A stretch of 64,000 bases of DNA from Deltaproteobacteria bacterium UBA5205 (GTDB taxonomy: Bacteria; Desulfobacterota; Syntrophorhabdia; Syntrophorhabdales; Syntrophorhabdaceae). The stretch spans positions 1-64,000 of the forward strand of contig DHVP01000024.1 in the NCBI GenBank assembly GCA_002412715.1. Reading direction: 5' to 3'. The translations under genes and the position numbers were made by a program. How positions within the stretch are numbered: the first letter of the stretch is position 1; each line of letters starts with the position of its first letter. The notes beneath the pieces are model-generated. The model was not told the DNA's origin, did no database searches, and saw only the letters and a program-made list of their open reading frames with translations. This document shows, piece after piece, positions 63,518 through 64,000 of this stretch.

Positions 63518-64000
63518 TGAATCGATTCAACAGCTCGCGTGAGTCTTTTCCCTACTGTCTCTTTTCCCAGGATAGCGACGACTTCGAAGATCCCGGGGCT
63601 TACAGTTCTGCCGCACAGGGCCACCCTGACAGGCTGGATGACAGCGACAGGTTTTGCGTTGTATTTCTTCGTCAACCCTTCGATAAGCACCTTGAGGGCC
63701 TCCTCTTCATCCATGGAGGTGATTGCCGTGAGGCCTTCGGCAAAATCAAGGAGGACCGGTTTCGTGGCGGCTGTGAGAAACTTTGCCCGTGCGGCCTCGT
63801 CGAAGGGAAAGTCGTCACGGAAGAAATATTCCGACATCCGCGCCATTTCCTTCAAGGTTCTGGCCCGTTCCCGGAGACTGACGACGATCCTGACAAGCCT
63901 GGCATCGCAAGAGGTTTCGATTCCCAGACCTTTGAGAAAAGGCAGGAGCCGACCTGCGATTTCTTCTTCAGGCAGCGTCTTCATGTAATGGCCGTTAAGC
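63514..64000 (-). CDS. gltX: Glutamyl-tRNA synthetase, C-terminal part (cut by window)
   Basis: An open frame running off the right edge of the window. The visible part begins LNGHYMKTLPEEEI, the family's C-terminal linker, and contains the anticodon-binding domain with AVIQPVRVALCGRTVSPGIFEVV, typical of bacterial GltX. The N-terminal catalytic domain lies outside. A Met at 63984 is internal, not a start. Confidence 0.93.
   Translation of the reverse strand, partial: LNGHYMKTLPEEEIAGRLLPFLKGLGIETSCDARLVRIVVSLRERARTLKEMARMSEYFFRDDFPFDEAARAKFLTAATKPVLLDFAEGLTAITSMDEEEALKVLIEGLTKKYNAKPVAVIQPVRVALCGRTVSPGIFEVVAILGKETVGKRLTRAVESIQ

Overview
The window is chromosomal DNA from a Gram-negative, most likely anaerobic bacterium. 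It carries an outer-membrane biogenesis set (lpxC, lolA, lnt, a TonB/Tol-type motor), a two-subunit glycyl-tRNA synthetase, a pyruvate phosphate dikinase, a CooC-like nickel-insertion ATPase, a small protein resembling the TM1266 hydrogenase-regulator family, and at least one selenoprotein gene. Together these suggest a 'deltaproteobacterial' lineage, perhaps Syntrophorhabdus-like; this is inference from gene content, not a database match. I found no tRNA, rRNA, CRISPR array, phage gene or insertion sequence. Coding density is high and most neighbouring same-strand genes overlap by a few bases.

Layout. 1-5.9 kb: a very large soluble hybrid histidine kinase with about ten PAS domains. 6.1-12 kb: glyQ-glyS-ppdK on the minus strand, ending at a clear terminator. 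12.1-15 kb: a dihydrouridine synthase, a lipoprotein, a small lipoprotein interrupted by an in-frame TGA, and an unknown gene. 15-18 kb: lepA-hemW. 17.95-18.2 kb: a promoter, a foldable RNA and a terminator. 18.2-22 kb: exbB/tolQ-exbD/tolR-tonB-uppP-small ORF-mutY. 22.6-24.5 kb: a HesB/IscA-like selenoprotein gene and two minus-strand genes. 24.6-29 kb: an AttEFGH-like export cluster. 29.2-32.5 kb: a DUF2071 protein, a decayed response-regulator relic, a zinc dehydrogenase, nudC and an unknown gene. 32.6-37.4 kb: hrcA-grpE-dnaJ (without dnaK) and htpG. 37.5-43 kb: a potassium channel, then cooC-plsC-ftsK-lolA. 43-45 kb: a receiver-LpxC fusion and an adhesin-E-like protein. 45-50.3 kb: phoH-pgpH-ybeY-lnt and rnc. 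50.4-53.7 kb: two divergent acyl-CoA ligases. 53.8-60 kb: an L,D-transpeptidase, a small regulator, two sodium:solute symporters each with its own small membrane protein, a pentapeptide-repeat protein behind an attenuator-like leader, and a TPR lipoprotein. 60.2-64 kb: smc and the 3' part of gltX.

Themes. Cell-envelope genes dominate: lipid A (lpxC), phospholipid (plsC), lipoprotein maturation and transport (lnt, lolA), undecaprenyl phosphate recycling (uppP) and peptidoglycan cross-linking. The most interesting points are the receiver domain fused to LpxC, which would put lipid A synthesis under phosphorelay control; two in-frame TGA codons each followed by a hairpin meeting bacterial SECIS criteria; a structured RNA with competing helices ahead of the exbB operon; and an internally deleted response-regulator relic.
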